Shown here piece after piece: positions 29,958-41,179 of a DNA stretch of 64,000 bases. This stretch comes from Trichomonas vaginalis G3. Its lineage: Eukaryota > Parabasalia > Trichomonadida > Trichomonadidae. A program made the translations under genes and the position numbers. Every line of letters begins with the position of its first letter. Position 1 is the stretch's first letter. The stretch is taken from assembly GCF_026262505.1 (NCBI RefSeq), contig NC_067207.1, positions 20,304,082 to 20,368,081 on the forward strand. Direction: 5' to 3'. The notes beneath the pieces were generated by a model that saw nothing but the letters and a program-made list of their open reading frames with translations, did not search any database and was not told where the DNA came from.

Positions 29958-32900
29958 AGAGGTAGGGCAACGATAGAAAATTTTTGGAAAAAAAGTTCGG
30001 AGATCTTAAACGTATCATATTCCCTGCATGGTTTGGTATCTTCCGCCATGCGTTGTGCCAAACATATTGACACTTTCCAATAATTAATTTATGGTATGAG
30101 TCACAGAGTTAGATTATAAAAAGAAAGTAAATAATTGCAATTAGAAATCATATATGTCGGAAATCAAATGTTGATGAGCAGAAACCTTTTACACATCATA
30201 AAAGAGATAAATCACTAAAGATTTGTATACATTAAAATTTGATATTTGGTGCTCGAAAACTGTCTGATGGGACTCCTCCAAAATGAACCAATCTATCGCT
30301 GAAGACCAAATTAGATGATGTGGATGGTGTATTCTCTAATTCTAACTTAGGAAGAATGGGAACAAAACGAATGACGACAACAACATGTCAAACATAGATT
30401 AAATATCTATGAATCAATAAAGTATACGTGCATTGAAGGTGATAACGATCACTTGAGGCTTATAACTCTTTGACTAAATTATGCAATAATTAAATATAAT
30501 CATTTTTATATTTTTATACTGATAGTAATTAATATACTATCCTGCTTAATAAATGGTATGATCAAATTTGTTTGAAAATTTAATTATGTATATGAAACTA
30601 TGTCTTCTATATAAAAATCAAAATTTTCGGACGAACCTAGATTGAACCTTTATGAAAATCTATCATTTTTGTTAATTGAGTTAATATGAATCTTTTACAT
30701 ATGTATATATAGCATTGATAGCTTATATAAGCATGGTTTATTCCATATTAACATATTTCTTCAGTTAAATTTGTTAATAATATCATGTAACAAATTAATT
30801 CAAGATTAGAATGTCTACAAAATGCTAACAAATAAGAACAAAATACGATTTCTCGACTTAAATTTTAATATGGAGTAGTTTTTCGTTTAAATCTAATTAA
30901 AAATGAATAAAAACTTATCTTGTACTATTTTCATTCAAAGATTTTAATAATGTAAATCATGCATTTTCATAATTCAGTACAGTTCTTTTTAGAATTAAAG
31001 TTGATGAGGATGATATTTGTGATTTAAAATAATTTGTTAATGTTCACCTTTTATTCATCACCTTGTGGTATGCCCTAAAGCAATAGCATTATCAATTCTG
31101 CTGAATTGATCAACTCAAAATTCCAAAAAAAATTCAAAATTTCAAAAACGAAATTAACCAATTTGAATTTTCACATGAAAAAATTAATTTCGAAAAAAAT
31201 TTGGAAAATCAAAGTATTTGATAATTAGTCAAATAATCAATTTACATCGTTTTTACTCATAAAAAACAACTAATTTTTGATTTTGATATCATATTTGATA
31301 AATACTCATTCCAGAGTTGACGTAATGTATTAATTATTGTTAGAGATATTGCTTTCGCAGCAAAATTCTTATTTCATGAAAGAAAAAAAAAATGATTTTA
31401 TTCCAACAAAAACAAGTAAACAGATGAATGGAAACGTACTATATTTTCATAAATGTAGTAATCAGCGTGTCGGCTTTTGTTTATCATGTTCGAGTCAAAA
31501 TGTATTAACTTGTAATAAGAAATATTCGAAGATTATATGAAGTATTGAGCATTCTTTGTAGAAATATTTGTAATTCATTACTAACATATATAATAAAGTT
31601 GTTTTTTTTCCCTTATTGCAATAATTTTGTCTGATTTTAATAACTTTTCATGTATACGAGTTGTATGAATATGCATCATAATATGCGTAAATATACTTAT
31701 TTGCGACGAATAATGTGGTTGCATAATGGAGGTGCTAAATTTTGATTTTAATATGGGGCTTTGGTATGTATAATCATGTTCTTATCTCAACGTAGGAGTA
31801 TTGGTGCAATATGATTAAAATTTACGAGGTTGATCTTAAATTGAATAATTCTGGAGTATAAATCACAATGCAGCTAATTCTATGTTAAAGATAGATACAG
31901 ATTGTAGTAATCAATTAGGGAGTACAAATTCATTCTTTCATTTTTGTCGTATTGAGCAGAAAGGAAGAGATCATAACCCTAGGAAAAAAAGCCCAAATTT
32001 GTCACTTTTCATAGTACGTTAAACTCAATTTGCTCGGCGAATGCCGAGCACACGTACTCATCATTCAACATAATATTCTCATTCTTTGGTTATTATAGTG
32101 CCAGACAACACAAGATTTCAAAGAATTACTTGAGTTTTCAATTAATCTTAATCCGATTTTAGATTTATCGAGAACTCCATCATCACAATCACATACTTCA
32201 GTGCGGTAACTACAATTATCCATATACAGAAGGAAGTTCTTTTCGAACAACTCATTTGGAGTCTGTTTTGGAAAGAACTTCTTTCTGTCCGACTTAATTT
32301 CATAGTTCCTGATCAACCAAAAGACAGAAAACCACACACTATCTACTTAGGAAAGGAGTTCTTTCTAAATCTTCCTTAAATTGAGATTTTACGAGAGATA
32401 ACCCTTCTATTGCACTTAAAAATGAACATTTTGATATCTTTAGTATCACACATGGTCATATATAGTATTTCATCTACATGAATACATTCATCTTTCGAAG
32501 TCTCTCATTAAATGGGAGGCTTCGAAAGATGAATCGTTTTATTCATACAACTTTAAATCTCGAACACATTTAGAGAGTGAGTATATCATTTTATTCTTGT
32601 TTTGAGTTTATTCTGATTCAAAATTGCAGTGAAAACAGAAGTTCACGCATCATATCTGAATGTGAGCTCATCTATACTTATACGATCTCAATACCTCCAC
32701 TCTAAGCATAAGAGGTGAAGTTATATAAAAATTATCAGATGCGTTGAAGTCTCAAAAGTATTGCCTGAATGCTTGTTTCATATTTGTCCAAGTAGTTTCA
32801 ATGAATAAATGTATTGTTTTTTATAATTTCGATTTATTGTTAGAAAATATTCAATATAAACCTTTATTGTGTTATTTACATCTCATAAATTCTCTGTTTA

Positions 32901-33358
32901 AATCATATAAAAGCGCGTTTTACCCCTATGAATCAAGAAATTCATTCAATATTCATGGTATATTTATTAAATTTATACGATTTACTAATAATCAATATTA
33001 TATCCTCATAAATAGCAATATATTTTGGTAATCTATGATAATCATATACAATATTTGAAATCAAATTTTCATTAGTTTAGGTTCCTTGTTAATAGTAAAC
33101 CATTATATTTATTACTAATAATAAAATCTATGTGTCGTATTGAAATTCAATAAAATTACTTATTCGGTCCAAAAAAACAAATTAGATAAAATTTTTCGTT
33201 TTTTATGTAATTTTTGTTTTTCATTTTTCTCAAGATCCTAAGTTATGTTCTAACTTTTGACATCATATCCTATCATGCTAGGCTATATATTATAGCATAT
33301 CCAAAAGGCAAGGAAATCTATCAGAGAAGCCTTTTTGACCTATCGTTGCCCTACCTCT
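29958..33358 (+). mobile_element. hAT-like DNA element, copy 1 (3401 bp)
   Basis: Bounded by 19-bp terminal inverted repeats, AGAGGTAGGGCAACGATAG at the left and its reverse complement at the right. It is almost identical to copy 2 in the opposite orientation. The left flank ATCAATTA (29950-29957) has its partner next to copy 2, not at its own right end. An 8-bp target duplication and a G-rich end fit hAT best; P-type or Merlin-type elements are alternatives. No transposase is recognisable. The longest shared frame is 32065-32337 (-), about 70 residues in common with copy 2, with single-base differences around it. A hairpin with 15-bp arms lies at 32486-32534. Probably non-autonomous and recent, given the near identity of the copies. 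Confidence 0.85.
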
Positions 33359-33544
33359 TAGTCATACAAAACTCAAAAAAATTCTGTTTATTTTTCTCAT
33401 TCTGTCTGATCATACTATACTTAAATAGATTCTTACAACCCTATTATCTTATTTAATTTTTACATTTGGGAGGTTATTTCATGATGAAATCATGCAAAAT
33501 TATTAATATGCAGGAAATAACAAATCAACTCTTTAATAATTGAT
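33359..33544. other. Spacer between the two inverted elements, flipped relative to its flanks
   Basis: 186 bp. It begins TAGTCATA, the reverse complement of TATGACTA at 36945-36952, and ends TAATTGAT, the reverse complement of ATCAATTA at 29950-29957. If turned round, each element would have a perfect 8-bp direct target duplication. Confidence 0.85.
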
Positions 33545-36500
33545 AGAGGTAGGGCAACGATAGGTCAAAAAGGCTTCTCTGATAGATTTCCTTGCCTTTT
33601 GGATATGCTATAATATATAGCCTAGCATGATAGGATATGATGTCAAAAGTTAGAACATAACTTAGGATCTTGAGAAAAATGAAAAACAAAAATTACATAA
33701 AAAACGAAAAATTTTATCTAATTTGTTTTTTTGGACCGAATAAGTAATTTTATTGAATTTCAATACGACACATAGATTTTATTATTAGTAATAAATATAA
33801 TGGTTTACTATTAACAAGGAACCTAAACTAATGAAAATTTGATTTCAAATATTGTATATGATTATCATAGATTACCAAAATATATTGCTATTTATGAGGA
33901 TATAATATTGATTATTAGTAAATCGTATAAATTTAATAAATATACCATGAATATTGAATGAATTTCTTGATTCATAGGGGTAAAACGCGCTTTTATATGA
34001 TTTAGACAGAGAATTTATGAGATGTAAATAACACAATAAAGGTTTATATTGAATATTTTCAAAAATAAATCGAAATTATAAAAAACAATACATTTATTCA
34101 TTGAAACTACTTGGACAAATATGAAACAAGCATTCAGGCAATACTTTTGAGACTTCAACGCATCTGATAATTTTTATATAACTTCACCTCTTATGCTTAG
34201 AGTGGAGGTATTGAGATCGTATAAGTATAGATGAGCTCACATTCAGATATGATGTGTGAACTTCTGTTTTCACTGCAATTTTGAATCAGAATAAACTCAA
34301 AACAAGAATAAAATGATATACTCACTCTCTAAATGTGTTCGAGATTTAAAGTTGTATGAATAAAACGATTCATCTTTCGAAGCCTCCCATTTAATGAGAG
34401 ACTTCGAAAGATGAATGTATTCATGTAGATGAAATACTATATATGACCTGTGTGATACTAAAGATATCAAAATGTTCATTTTTAAGTGCAATAGAAGGGT
34501 TATCTCTCGTAAAATCTCAATTTAAGGAAGATTTAGAAAGAACTCCTTTCCTAAGTAGATAGTGTGTGGTTTCTGTCTTTTGGTTGATCAGGAACTATGA
34601 AATTAAGTCGGACAGAAAGAAGTTCTTTCCAAAACAGACTCCAAATGAGTTGTTCGAAAAGAACTTCCTTCTGTATATGGATAATTGTAGTTACCGCACT
34701 GAAGTATGTGATTGTGATGATGGAGTTCTCGATAAATCTAAAATCGGATTAAGATTAATTGAAAACTCAAGTAATTCTTTGAAAATCTTGTGTTGTCTGG
34801 CACTATAATAACCAAAGAATGAGAATATTATGTTGAATGATGAGTACGTGTGCTCGGCATTCGCCGAGCGAATTGAGTTTAACGTACTATGAAAAGTGAC
34901 AAATTTGGGCTTTTTTTCCTAGGGTTATGATCTCTTCCTTTCTGCTCAATACGACAGAAATGAAAGAATGAATTTGTACTCCTAATTGATTACTACAATC
35001 TGTATCTATCTTTAACATAGAATTAGCTGCATTGTGATTTATACTCCAGAATTATTCAATTTAAGATCAACCTCGTAAATTTTAATTCAATATTGCACCA
35101 AATACTCCTACGTTGAGATAAGAACATGATTATACATACCAAAGCCCCATATTAAAAATCAAAATTTAGCACCTCCATTATGCAACCACATTATTCGTCG
35201 CAAATAAGTATATTTACGCATATTATGATGCATATTCACACAACTCGTATACATGAAAAGTTATTAAAATCAGACAAAATTATTGCAATAAGGAAAAAAA
35301 ACAACTTTATTATATATGTTAGTAATGAATTACAAATATTTCTACAAAGAATGCTCAATACTTCATATAATCTTCGAATATTTCTTATTACAAGTTAATA
35401 CATTTTGACTCGAACATGATAAACAAAAGCGACACGCTGATTACTACATTTATGAAAATATAGTACGTTTCCATTCATCTGTTTACTTGTTTTTGTTGGA
35501 ATAAAATCATTTTTTTTTTCTTTCATGAAATAAGAATTTTGCTGCGAAAGCAATATCTCTAACAATAATTAATACATTACGTCAACTCTGGAATGAGTAT
35601 TTATCAAATATGATATCAAAATCAAAAATTAGTTGTTTTTTATGAGTAAAAACGATGTAAATTGATTATTTGACTAATTATCAAATACTTTGATTTTCCA
35701 AATTTTTTTCGAAATTGATTTTTTCATGTGAAAATTCAAATTGTTTAATTTCATTTTTGAAATTTTGAATTTTTTTTGGAATTTTGAGTTGATCAATTCA
35801 GCAGAATTGATAATGCTATTGCTTTAGGGCATACCACAAGGTGATGAATAAAAGGTGAACATTAACAAATTATTTTAAATCACAAATATCATCCTCATCA
35901 ACTTTAATTCTAAAAAGAACTGTACTGAATTATGAAAATGCATGATTTACATTATTAAAATCTTTGAATGAAAATAGTACAAGATAAGTTTTTATTCATT
36001 TTTAATTAGATTTAAACGAAAAACTACTCCATATTAAAATTTAAGTCGAGAAATCGTATTTTGTTCTTATTTGTTAGCATTTTGTAGACATTCTAATCTT
36101 GAATTAATTTGTTACATGATATTATTAACAAATTTAACTGAAAAAATATGTTAATATGGAATAAACCATGATTATATAAGCTATCAATGCTATATATACA
36201 TATGTAAAAGATTCATATTAACTCAATTAACAAAAATGATAGATTTTCATAAAGGTTCAATCTAGGTTCGTCCGAAAATTTTGATTTTTATATAGAAGAC
36301 ATAGTTTCATATACATAATTAAATTTTCAAACAAATTTGATCATACCATTTATTAAGCAGGATAGTATATTAATTACTATCAGTATAAAAATATAAAAAT
36401 GATTATATTTAATTATTGCATAATTTAGTCAAAGAGTTATAAGCCTCAAGTGATCGTTATCACCTTCAATGCACGTATACTTTATTGATTCATAGATATT

Positions 36501-36944
36501 TAATCTATGTTTGACATGTTGTTGTCGTCATTCGTTTTGTTCCCATTCTTCCTAAGTTAGAATTAGAGAATACACCATCCACATCATCTAATTTGGTCTT
36601 CAGCGATAGATTGGTTCATTTTGGAGGAGTCCCATCAGACAGTTTTCGAGCACCAAATATCAAATTTTAATGTATACAAATCTTTAGTGATTTATCTCTT
36701 TTATGATGTGTAAAAGGTTTCTGCTCATCAACATTTGATTTCCGACATATATGATTTCTAATTGCAATTATTTACTTTCTTTTTATAATCTAACTCTGTG
36801 ACTCATACCATAAATTAATTATTGGAAAGTGTCAATATGTTTGGCACAACGCATGGCGGAAGATACCAAACCATGCAGGGAATATGATACGTTTAAGATC
36901 TCCGAACTTTTTTTCCAAAAATTTTCTATCGTTGCCCTACCTCT
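33545..36944 (-). mobile_element. hAT-like DNA element, copy 2 (3400 bp, inverted)
   Basis: Reverse-complement copy of the element at 29958-33358, with the same 19-bp ends. The two copies differ by a handful of single-base changes, for example a T-run near 34790 against 32113. The right flank is TATGACTA. The hairpin recurs at 34368-34416 and the short shared frame at 34566-34808 (+). No catalytic domain is recognisable. The two copies form a 7 kb inverted repeat with a short spacer. Confidence 0.85.
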
Positions 36945-36952
36945 TATGACTA

Positions 36953-38718
36953 TCGAATGACTAATCAATAATTAAATTGGTTCTCAAATTAATGTTAGAA
37001 ACATTTCATAGTCTATATTTATATTTAGGTATAAATAAAATATTTCCTTTTCAAATGGTTCACAACAATGTAATCGTCATTTAAAAACACATAGAGAAAA
37101 TGCCTGCTATATTGTTACAAATAATGAGTATAAACAAAGATAATTTCTCAATATTCTCAAATTTTTGAAAAATGCAAATTTGAACGGTTTTGGTCTCAAA
37201 GATTTCAATAAAAATTCTCTCAATCAAAGCTTGTTCCTTTTGTTGTTTTCCTAACAAGAAAAGAGATAAACTTAATTATTAAATACAGATATCGAGTATC
37301 GAAATTTCAATTTTAACAGAAAAAGCCAGTAATAAAAGTTGCCTCTGCTTTGATATATTATACTCAACATTGAAGGAGGAGCATTTATGCTTCATAGTTT
37401 GTTTATTGGAAGCCAGTATAACTCAAGGTTCCAAGCTGAATGCAAAAAATATTCAAAATTATAAAAAATGATCTTAAAAAAAGTATTAATTAATTAATCA
37501 AGAAATTAAATGATACTAACCAGTATGATTCAGATGTACAATTCTCGGATTTTCAATAATATATTGAACTTTTATTAGTTTTCTAAAATCCGGACTACTA
37601 ATTTATGCTATAATTCCTATTTACAATTTAAATAATGAAGAATGGAATGTTAATCTTTTAATTTTAGAAACAATACATTTAAATTTATTTTTATTAACCA
37701 TATTCCGTGTTTAAATTCTTCATATTATAATTGCCATATAGCGGGGTTATATGGTTAATTTATTAATCAGATTTTTCCCACAAATAACTTCGAAATAGGT
37801 TAATTAAAATTACAGGCTTTATTTTTTCATGCACATATATTGGACTAAAGCCTCTAAACTGACTGAAGATCTTAAACAGTCAAAAGAACTATAACCTAAT
37901 TACGAAATTCTTTTCCATAAACATATGCATATTTAAATGAATAAAACTTGTAATATTGCCTGTATTAATAAATATTATGAAGGAAAAATAAATTAATCAT
38001 TTTTCGAATTCAAATATTATGAAGGGGGAGATAAAAATTTGAAGCAAAAATTTGTTAGAGGTTATTGCTATCATATTAAAAGACATTACATTCGCTATAG
38101 CTATGCTATTAGAGCTAGTTTGATTCTTAAATTAAGCTATATTATGAAAATAAAAAAAAAATTAAATTCCTTTTGGGAATACATAATAGAAGAATGCTTG
38201 ATTGGATTTTCAATATTTTAGTGGATTTAATTTCTTATAAAAGGTGTTAGGTAGCCGTAATAAGTTATTCTTAAAAGAAACAAATTTTGGAAGTGGCGTA
38301 GACTATTAAGCATATCCTATTTTTGAATGACATCTTATGATTAGTCACAATTTCCGTTGTTGAAATTAATTGAAAAATTCATTAAAATTAGAATGTTTCA
38401 TTAAATGTATTTAGATTATAAACTTGTATTTGTATAATTTTTAATTAAAGTTATGATGAAATCTTAAAATGTCCATTTATTACTTGACGAAATTTAAAAA
38501 TGAATTGTAAATATAGAATTTATAGAAATTGATCGGTATATTTTTAGTATATATTAGATTAAATGAAATTGTAATAAACTGTAATATAACAATACTCAAG
38601 AAATTAAATTTCAGAAAAAGATCGAGAAAGAATTGATCATTATGTGCTAAAATACTATGTATTTAGTTGCAAAAATATATCGGAAATATTAATTCGATTA
38701 AAAGTTTTGAAATGAATT
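36953..38718. other. AT-rich intergenic region
   Basis: 1.77 kb between the inverted element pair and the giant element. No frame with protein character; the frame at 38039-38221 is a chance opening. Nothing else seen. Confidence 0.55.
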
Positions 38719-38727
38719 GCAAGATTT
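38719..38727 (+). repeat. Left 9-bp target-site duplication (GCAAGATTT)
   Basis: Directly abuts the left terminal inverted repeat. The identical 9-mer in the same orientation abuts the right terminal repeat at 60643-60651. Confidence 0.9.
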
Positions 38728-38813
38728 GGGTCGTTATCGATTTTGTAATTTAATCGTTATCGTTATCGATTTTGTAATTTAATCGTTATCGTCTTTTTCT
38801 AAACGTGCATTTT
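38728..38813 (+). repeat. Left 86-bp terminal inverted repeat of the MULE-like element
   Basis: Identical over 86/86 bases to the reverse complement of 60557-60642; identity stops sharply at base 38814. It contains two tandem ~31-bp copies of a TCGTTATCGATTTTGTAATT-type unit, which could be clustered transposase binding sites. Confidence 0.92.
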
Positions 38814-39225
38814 CTTCATATTGGGATAATGAACATAACTTGTTCTGAGCTTCCAATGCACAAATCGTTTTTATTCTAAATGGATTCATTCCTACAAGTT
38901 TGGCAGAAATCAGTGAATATCATCATATATCGAATTCTTCAATTTGGCAATTTATTTAAAATCGTTCTCAAGAATTCTTATCTTCATGTAGTCAAATAAA
39001 ACGGAAATGCGAAAACAAACTTTTATTCGATATTACAAAAAAAAAATATATTGATCGCTAAGATTTAAATACGTATAGTTTAAGTATATGTGGTATCATT
39101 ATGTGCATATTCTGATATATATACTTGAATGATATCACAAAAATAACAGAAATACAAATCTTGAATTAAATTATATCATAGAATACAATTTTAATAAACG
39201 AAAAATCAAACCCTCTCGCAATACA
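38814..39225. other. Subterminal region of the MULE-like element
   Basis: 412 bp of AT-rich DNA just inside the left terminal repeat. No gene or repeat recognised. Confidence 0.5.
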
Positions 39226-39540
39226 GCCATTTTTAAGAGTAGTTCTTTCAAGATCTTCGAAGATTTGGAAGATCTTGGAAGAACTGCCCTCTAAATGGCT
39301 GTAGCTTCGGTATTGTTACTATCAAGTAGAAAGTTACGGTAATTACTGCCATTTTAAGAGTAGTTCTTTCAAGATCTTCGAAGATTTGGAAGATCTTGGA
39401 AGAACTGCCCTCTAAATGGCTGTAGCTTCGGTATTGTTACTATCAAGTAGAAAGTTACGGTAATTACTGCCATTTTAAGAGTAGTTCTTTCAAGATCTTC
39501 CAAATCTTCGAAGATCTTGAAAGAACTACTCTCTAAATGG
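39226..39540 (+). repeat. Hairpin array A: 121-bp units, third unit with inverted loop
   Basis: Units start at 39226, 39348 and 39469 (third partial). Each holds a long imperfect palindrome from GCCATTTTAAGAG to CTCTAAATGGC, with the stem core AGTTCTTTCAAGATCTT paired to AAGATCTTGGAAGAACT. In units 1 and 2 the loop reads GAAGATTTGG; in unit 3 it reads CCAAATCTTC, its exact reverse complement. The spacers (TGTAGCTTCGGTATTG...) are identical in units 1 and 2. Confidence 0.85.
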
Positions 39541-40009
39541 CAGTAGTTTCGATGTTAACATGATAATATGAGTGAAATTTTCTTATTTGAAGTCGGTTAA
39601 AGAGCAGTTCTTTCAAGTTCCTTCAAATCAGGAAGGGTCTTGACAGAACTGTCCTCTTATTGATTGGAATACCGGTATTTTACGTTGGTAAATGCTTGAT
39701 TTGAATTGGGGGCTGAGTGTTGGAGAAAAAAAACATTAAAAAAATAAAAAGTGCCAAAATAAAAAATTCAATCTACATATATATAGTATTTCTAGGCCTG
39801 TCCAAACTTTTAAAAAAGCTTACCACGTGGAAGGAAGAGACCAAAAAAATCGTGCCTCGGCGGCTTCGCCGCCTCGGCACTAAAAACAGCATATCATATT
39901 TAATATGTCCTTTTTTCTTTTTCTCTTTTCCTCTTTCTCTCTCTTTCTTTTTCTTTTCTTTCTCTCTTCTTTTCTTTCTTCTCTTTTTCTTCTTCTTCTC
40001 ACTTTCTTT
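39541..40009. other. Spacer with a diverged hairpin, a GC hairpin and a polypyrimidine tract
   Basis: At about 39600-39658 a fourth, diverged hairpin of array A (GAGCAGTTCTTTCAAG ... GACAGAACTGTCCTC). At 39852-39880 a GC-rich hairpin (GTGCC ... GGCAC with inner GGCGGC-TTC-GCCGCC), in strong contrast to the AT-rich surroundings. At 39909-40008 an almost pure C/T strand of about 100 bases. The open frame 39717-40070 across this is composition only. Confidence 0.6.
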
Positions 40010-40666
40010 TTGGAGCTGCTTTACTTTGAAATCTCTTCATCAATTGATGAGAGAAATAATAGTAAAGTAGCTTCAATGTAAATACGTACATTGATTGGGT
40101 TATGGTTAGCGGTAATGTCTGTATGTAGTTCGATTGGAGCTGCCTCACTCTGAGATCTCTCATCAAATGAAGAGAGTTCTCAGAGTGAGGCAGCTCCAAT
40201 GTATATGTGCGTATTGATTGGGTTGCTGTAAGAAGCAGTGCTTGTGTGTAGTTCGATTGGAACTGCTTTACTCTGAGATCTGTCATCAATCGATGAGAGT
40301 TCTCAGAGTAAAACTGTTCCAATGTGTAATCTTGTGCTAGCTTGTCTGTTCGATTGGAACTGCTTTACTCTGAGTTCTCTCATCAATTGATGAGAGAAAT
40401 AAGAGCAAAGTAGCTCCAATGTATATATGTGTATTGATTCGGTTTGGTTAGCTGGACTGTCTGTAAGTAGTTCGATTGGAACTGCCTCATTCTGAGATCT
40501 CTCATCAATAGATGAGAGAAATAAGAGTAAGGCAGTTCCAATGTATATAATCGTATTGATTTGGTTGCTTTAAGTTGGAGTGTTTGTGCGTAGTTCGGTT
40601 AGAACTGCTTTGCTCTGAGAACTCTCATCAATCGATGAGAGTTCTCAGAGCAAAGCAGCTCCAATG
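40010..40666 (+). repeat. Hairpin array B: six ~68-nt palindromes, mostly 122-124 bp apart, with matched arm changes
   Basis: Palindromes start at 40010, 40134, 40257, 40354, 40476 and 40599; the third interval is only 97 bp. Each opens TTGGAACTGC... and closes ...GCAGCTCCAATG around a CATCAAT-type centre. Units differ, but arm differences tend to be matched: GCCTCACTCTGAGA pairs TCTCAGAGTGAGGC in unit 2, GCTTTGCTCTGAGA pairs TCTCAGAGCAAAGC in unit 6. Units 1, 4 and 5 share an AAATAA-type bulge in the right arm. The spacers are also related (GTATTGATT.GGTT). Confidence 0.85.
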
Positions 40667-41179
40667 TGTAAATTTGTATTAGTTCGGGTGAAAGAAGTTG
40701 TAGTGCTGGTGCGTAGTTTGACTATCAAGAAGCTCGCGATTCAAAACTCATCAAATGAAAAGTTTATAGTGGGCTTCTTGATAATATGTTAAAGGTGATG
40801 TTCTTGTTCGAGTTGTAACAAGAAGGAATACATGAGTACGTAAGCTCGGCATTCGCCGAGCGAATTAAAGATAACGGACGAATTTAATTTATTTTATTTC
40901 AAAATTTAAAATTTTAATATTTAATTATATAAATTAAAATAAACATTTTTACAAATTTTTATAAAAAAATATGTGACATATCGTTTTACCACAATTCAAA
41001 ATAATTAATGTTGATAAATGTATTTAATATGTAATATTAAACATATTTTGCGCGAGAAGTGAGTTGTGGTAACTTTCGTGGATATCCATCGTTCATTTTA
41101 TGGTAAAAATTCTCAATTTGTGGGAAAAGTTCTCAATTTTGTGGTAAAGTCATTTCAAGAGCCTTGTACCGATAAACTA
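40667..41179. other. Region between hairpin array B and the pogo-like element
   Basis: A short palindrome (TATCAAGAAGC ... GCTTCTTGATA) at about 40722-40793, and a hairpin GCTCGGC-ATTC-GCCGAGC at 40844-40861 that also occurs inside both hAT-like copies. The rest is AT-rich, with several GTGGTAA/TTACCAC-type words near 40988-41147. No gene. Confidence 0.55.

Noticed and set aside
29956-33360. TA target duplication (Tc1/mariner) for the 3.4 kb element
   Set aside because: TA fits copy 1 by chance only; the left end of copy 2 lacks it in the same register. The swapped 8-bp flanks explain all four ends.
38039-38221. 60-residue frame in AT-rich DNA
   Set aside because: Short, low complexity and flanked by desert; a chance opening.
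39717-40070. 117-residue Ser/Phe-rich frame
   Set aside because: Created by the polypyrimidine tract and a hairpin; no conserved features.
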